DNA from: Aphelocoma coerulescens
Taxonomy: Eukaryota; Chordata; Aves; Passeriformes; Corvidae
NCBI RefSeq assembly: GCF_041296385.1
Contig: NC_091023.1
Location: 8,432,924 to 8,496,923 of the forward strand
DNA length: 64,000 bases
Direction of reading: 5' to 3'
Within the stretch, counting starts at the first letter, position 1. Every line of letters begins with the position of its first letter. This document shows, in pieces, positions 59,481-64,000 of this stretch. The notes under the pieces are model-generated. The model searched no databases. It worked only from the letters and a program-made list of their open reading frames with translations, and was not told where the DNA came from. Made by a program: the position numbers and the translations under genes.

Positions 59481-62400
59481 CACTGTCAGTATCATGAGAT
59501 ATTCAAATAATCAGTCTCTAGCAAGTCTAAAACCCCCTTCATTTTCACATACATGCCAAACCTTAAAGAGGTTTTTAAAATATTCACTCTACTGCCTAAT
59601 TATCTTTTTTTCAATCTAGAGTTACAGTTAAGTCCCCCTGCTTTCTTCTTGTATCAGTGATATAGTTGTGATACACTGATTTAACAGTGATAACATTTTA
59701 GATGAATGTTGCATTTTAACACTGTATTCAGGAAAATAAAATGAAATTTTAAGAACTTTCAAGTCAGCTTCAGGATTTCTCTGGAAATGTAGGGATGAAA
59801 CAAGCATCTGTTTCCCATCCCACTTTGACATTTACAACCACTGTGAACCTGCTTCCCTCAAACAGCAGCACCTTTCCCAAGCTGAAGTGCTATTGTGGCC
59901 CTATATATTGTCTCTTAATGCCTTTATGTGTTTTACTTTCCCTGTCTTTTCCAAATCCTTGAAGCCTGTCCTCCACCCAGTTCGAGTGAACTGCTAAAAC
60001 TAATTTTCACCCTGCGATGAGGTGACAACTGATGAACAGTGGGTGTGTATAATTGATTCCTTTTTAAACCAATGATTCTTTTATGTACAAGGAGAAAGAA
60101 AATGCTCCTCTCTATTAGAGACACAAAGCATTTTGGTGTGAGTTAAAATAACCTCCTTCATGACTGACATGACATTACTCTCACTATTTCCTCTATGATT
60201 ATATGATCTCTGCCATATCTGGGATGGAAAATCCATGTGCCATGCCAGTTATACAGTACATTCTAGCAAGGGGTCATTTCATGGGGCAGTATTAAATTAG
60301 TTTCCAAGACTATGACAAACTACAGAGTGGCCAGTTTTGCTGGCTGGCTGGAGACACTAATGAAATCGAGAAAATGCAGTTGTCATTTGCAGTGGGACTT
60401 GATTCTTGTCAGTAAAAACCTCTTCTGAGAATCACAGGTTTGGCAGCGAAAATGTGACAGCGAGAGGAATGCAACTGGAAAATCATTCATAAGCTTTTCC
60501 TAGTCTATTACTGTGTCTCACTTAATGGAACTAAAGTGCTCTTGAAAGCACAGTCTTTTGTACCATATCAGTTGACCTCATCCCTTGCAAATGGAGGTAT
60601 TAATTTTGCTTCGAAAACTATTCCTTAAAATAGGGAACCAGGAAACATTGCTTATATAATTTGCAGTTTAATGAAACCTTACTATGTGAAAAAGCTGGCC
60701 AAAGCTAAGCCCAGCTACCTCCAGGCTTAAGTGGTTTGGCTGCAGAGGGCGTTTCAGGACAGACCTAAATACTGACTTTGGTATGGCAAGGGCAGAGCAC
60801 AGCCATTATTGGCTTTGGGCTTCTGAGTCTGGGCTTAAACACCCGATAGGAGCTCCCAGTCTCCTGCTCTGTCCTGTTTGAATTCTCATACACAACTTTG
60901 CTTCAGTCTTCATCAAAGGGAGGCTGGTTGCTTTATTTAGACTGGCCTGAAGACAGTCACCTATGAGTCCCTGAAACAAGTAAAGAAAAGAAAGGACTAC
61001 CTCAAAGGAAGCCCACTAAATCACCACTGAAAACTGCAAGGAACACAGGCTGATTGCCTTCACTACCCCCACATAAAAACACACATTTGGAACGGAACCA
61101 ACCACTGTAGCAGTAACAGTACTTCACCCTTCAGTAAACCCAAGCCACCAAGGATCTCACGTCTAGAATGTATCTGTGCTGCCCTTATTCCTAGCTAGCA
61201 GGTGAGGATACTAAAATACTTGTATAAGGTAACTTTGTGGAATAACAAGAGGGAAAACACGTTATTTTTTCGTGCTACACAGCTTTACAAAGTTGTTTTG
61301 TCTCCTTTCTTTATTTAGCCTATGAAATCTCAACTCCTGGAGAAATGCCAATTTATATAGTTTCATAAAATAAAACACTTTTAACAATACATCAGTGTAT
61401 ATTCCCTGTAGGGAGCATCATCAGTTTATCTGTTTATGGAAGCAGACCTTAGGAATTTTATAAAAATACTTTGATCCTTTGAAGATAAGATGAAATGATC
61501 AAACCTACCCAAAGTCAGCTGAATAATTTTTAAAAACTGAGCCTAAGATAACAGGGGTGGATTGGAAGGGATTTAGATTTGGTATCCTACTAACAAATCC
61601 ATCAGTGTTCTTCTATTTCCTCTGAAAACCTTTAAATTAGATTAATAGAGTTGATCTGTTTTATGTCTAACCTAGTCTTCAACTTGCTCTCCCTCTGACA
61701 AAGCCATTAACTTGGATAAGCCTTACAGTACATGTAATCCCGATTTTTCCTACATCTGTCTTGCAGGTTCACATGTTTGACCTGTATCTGTACTAATTGG
61801 TTGAAATATCTGTAAAGTCTATCTCCTTTTATAAGGCTAGAAAGCACAGTGGATTTAGGGATTTGCATACATATTAAAATAACTCAACTTGTTAAAAGTC
61901 TCTCCTTGTACAAGCTCTATTACATTCTAGGAAAGAGATATTTCATTCTGGTCCTGCAAACAAAATGTATTTATTCATTGAAAAAAGAGTAGTAAGAGCA
62001 TTTGCTCTTTGAAACTCATCCAAAAAAATAACATTGATTGAGATCCTTATAAAAACAAAGGCCTGTGTTGGAAACACACTGTTTTAATAAAAAATATTAT
62101 TAATTTTGCTTACTTTTTGATCAGTTATAATCAGCTGATTCTTCATTTCTAATGTGACAGCATATTTTGCTACCTTAAAAAAAAGGGGAGAGGCCAAATA
62201 GCTGATCCTGCAACCTGCTACCTCCAACAACTGCAATACTGACAAGACATGAGCTAAGTACTTACCTTATTTTCCATATTGCTTAATCTCTGTTATACAA
62301 CTTGAGTTTTATGGCTTGGGATTACTTGGCAAGTATTATATCTAAAAATGGAAGCATTGCAAAACTGGCTATCATTGCTAAACTTCACCAAACTCAGTAA

Positions 62401-62683
62401 TTCTCATAAGATCCCTGCGTCACCCATGATTTCCCTGTGGAGCTGAATTAAAGCATTGATTTTAGCAGCTGAATATCAAGTGTGCAGATCCAGGTGGTCT
62501 TTGTGCAGTGTCATCCGGAGCAGGCAGCGCTGGGGAATGTAATGCAGAGGCTCTCACACACTCTTGCACCCATGCTTCACTCATCCATATTTTTTCCTGA
62601 AGCAGATTGCCTTTCTCCAACCACTCTCCCCAATCTACTAAGCTCTGTCCATAGTTATTAGCTCAAGTACAGCTTGAGTGCAA
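59481..62683. other. Single-copy DNA, no gene recognised
   Basis: No supported gene or transposon. GGCT is repeated three times in 60340-60352. Otherwise complex AT-rich sequence. Confidence 0.55.
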
Positions 62684-62757
62684 GAAGATCTATTGCCTCC
62701 AATATTTGAATTCCTTCCAATGCTTTTTCCTGAGTAGAGAAGATTTATTGCCTCCAA
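62684..62757 (+). repeat. Direct repeat of a 19-mer, 55-bp period
   Basis: GAAGATCTATTGCCTCCAA (62684-62702) recurs at 62739-62757 with a single C/T difference. The 36 bp between do not repeat. It is a probable local duplication, fairly recent given the identity. Confidence 0.8.
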
Positions 62758-63611
62758 CTGGCCCATCTGTGTGAGACTGTGCTGTGTACACGAAACTGGC
62801 CTGGCTTAGCACTAACTTGGGGATGGCCACGCCGGACTCGTGGGGAGGGGAACAAAAAATAACCTTTGCAAGCAGCCAGGGGTGTGCCTGGGACAATTTC
62901 AAGGTATACAGAGCACAAGCAATACGTGGATGTACACACATCACTACTCTTATTTCAATCAACTTGATGAATTTAAACCAACTTCTAGGATGGATCTCTT
63001 TCTGATCAGTCTAACAATACAAACACCATAAAATATATGAAATGTAATTCTCACAAAGCACACAGTGGTATCTATTTCAACAGAAATAAAAGGCTATAAA
63101 ATGCAGTTTTCATACAGAAAAGGGAGCTAAAGTACGATTTCAAGTTTAGTTCAGCATCAGTATCATGAAACTTCTGCTCAAATCCTCAACTTTCTGTCAA
63201 CAATCTTTGATTATATTTACCTTGAAGAATTTTACTCTTCATAGGTTCGAAATGCATAAATTAAATGTTTCATGTTGGGCTCCAAAGGGATCAATTGCTC
63301 ATTATCAATTAAGTGTTTTCATCAGCCAGCCCTTTTAAACCTTGGCTTTCTCACTATCACAAATTAACTATTGGTGCTATTTTAAGACCAAGTAGTAGCA
63401 TAATATCTTCATGTATTTATCCCTGTATTACAGAAGGAGCAAAAAGAATGTTCTAAATAGCCTGAATGATGGCAAAAAAATCTCAGTGACTTGTGTCTTT
63501 TTAAGTTTGTCCCCTGTGAAAATGTGTATATTCTTTCAGTTGACTACAGTATGATAGAAATGGTGTGAAATATATCTAAAGCAAAAACTGGCAAAATCTC
63601 TGCTTTAGTTT
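62758..63611. other. Single-copy DNA, no gene recognised
   Basis: A short GC-richer bit at 62800-62900 is open on both strands (up to 90 codons) but unrecognised. No repeat. Confidence 0.5.
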
Positions 63612-63653
63612 ATTTTGTACAGGAAAAGAGATTTTGTAAAGGAAAAAGAGATT
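63612..63653 (+). repeat. Tandem duplication of about 20 bp
   Basis: 'ttttgtacaggaaaagagat' is followed at once by 'ttttgtaaaggaaaaagag', two near-identical units. Confidence 0.8.
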
Positions 63654-64000
63654 CCTTTGTCACATATGCATTAGAAGTAAAATTTCTATTGTGCTGACAT
63701 CAATGTCAAATTCTGAACAGTTTCAGCTGAGCAAGGATTAAATTTCAGAAGTTTGTTATATGCCAGATAGCAGCTTCTCCATCTAAATCACATGTTCCAC
63801 AAAGCACTGTGATAGTTTCTGGGTTTTGTCAAAGGAACTATTCAGCTCTCTGGCTGGATCAAAGCTATCCTTTCCACTGTCATAATTATTAACTAGGTAT
63901 TAGTAATTGTTAATTAGGCACTATTCCTAAAATCCCTATTGTATTTGACCTTGGAATCATACTGCCTCAGAGAATTTTGCATTAATGTTTGGTAAAATGT
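63654..64000. other. Single-copy DNA, no gene recognised
   Basis: AT-rich to the end of the window, with several TAATTA-like words near 63885-63920. Nothing else seen. Confidence 0.5.

Noticed and set aside
1..64000. Bacterial-style systems, CRISPR arrays, tRNA or rRNA genes
   Set aside because: No regularly spaced repeats, no cloverleaf or rRNA-like segments, and no dense coding. The CR1 ends place the window in a bird genome.

Overview
This window reads as vertebrate, almost certainly avian, nuclear DNA with no recognisable protein-coding gene. The case for a bird is the set of four 5'-truncated CR1 retrotransposon ends (at about 23.9, 32.6, 38.4 and 41.1 kb). They carry the sense-strand tail typical of bird CR1: 'cttccaacc' followed by short 'attctgtg'-type repeats. 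The rest is AT-rich, mostly CpG-poor single-copy sequence with scattered microsatellites. I cannot name the species or the locus.

No open reading frame is convincing. The longest run without a stop is 166 codons (45.9 kb), most are under 100, and none matches a protein family I recognise. I see no tRNA, rRNA, CRISPR, bacterial operon or complete mobile element. The layout fits an intergenic gene desert or the inside of a very large intron.

Region by region. 0-6 kb: a paired-GATA dyad, a GC-rich patch with a strong hairpin, a 63-nt pure pyrimidine tract, a G19 run, a CT-rich low-complexity block, and two diverged direct copies of an element of about 120 bp lying 0.95 kb apart. 6-20 kb: single-copy sequence with a both-strand open segment at 9.2 kb, three weak MIR-like SINE relics, overlapping hairpins at 16.0 kb and an enhancer-like block at 17.0-17.3 kb. 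20-30 kb: one CR1 end, a 28-bp dyad at 26.5 kb, a pair of POU octamers and adjacent AT palindromes at 27.5-27.8 kb. 30-42 kb: an unusual degenerate tandem array rich in 'agaaattt' and 'tctagg' (31.5-32.2 kb), three CR1 ends, and a strand-asymmetric pyrimidine-rich stretch (34.5-35.5 kb). 42-64 kb: a (TA)n microsatellite, a CCAAT/TATA arrangement beside a 22-bp palindrome (48.3-48.5 kb), palindromic TTAGG clusters (51.4 kb), a homeodomain-type hairpin (55.05 kb) and a local CpG cluster (57.8-58.15 kb).

The most distinctive signals are the ancient duplicated element at 4.3/5.3 kb and the degenerate array at 31.5-32.2 kb. The likeliest biology is long-range cis-regulation with very low young-transposon content. 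That is inference: alignment to other amniote genomes would decide it, and I could not run one.
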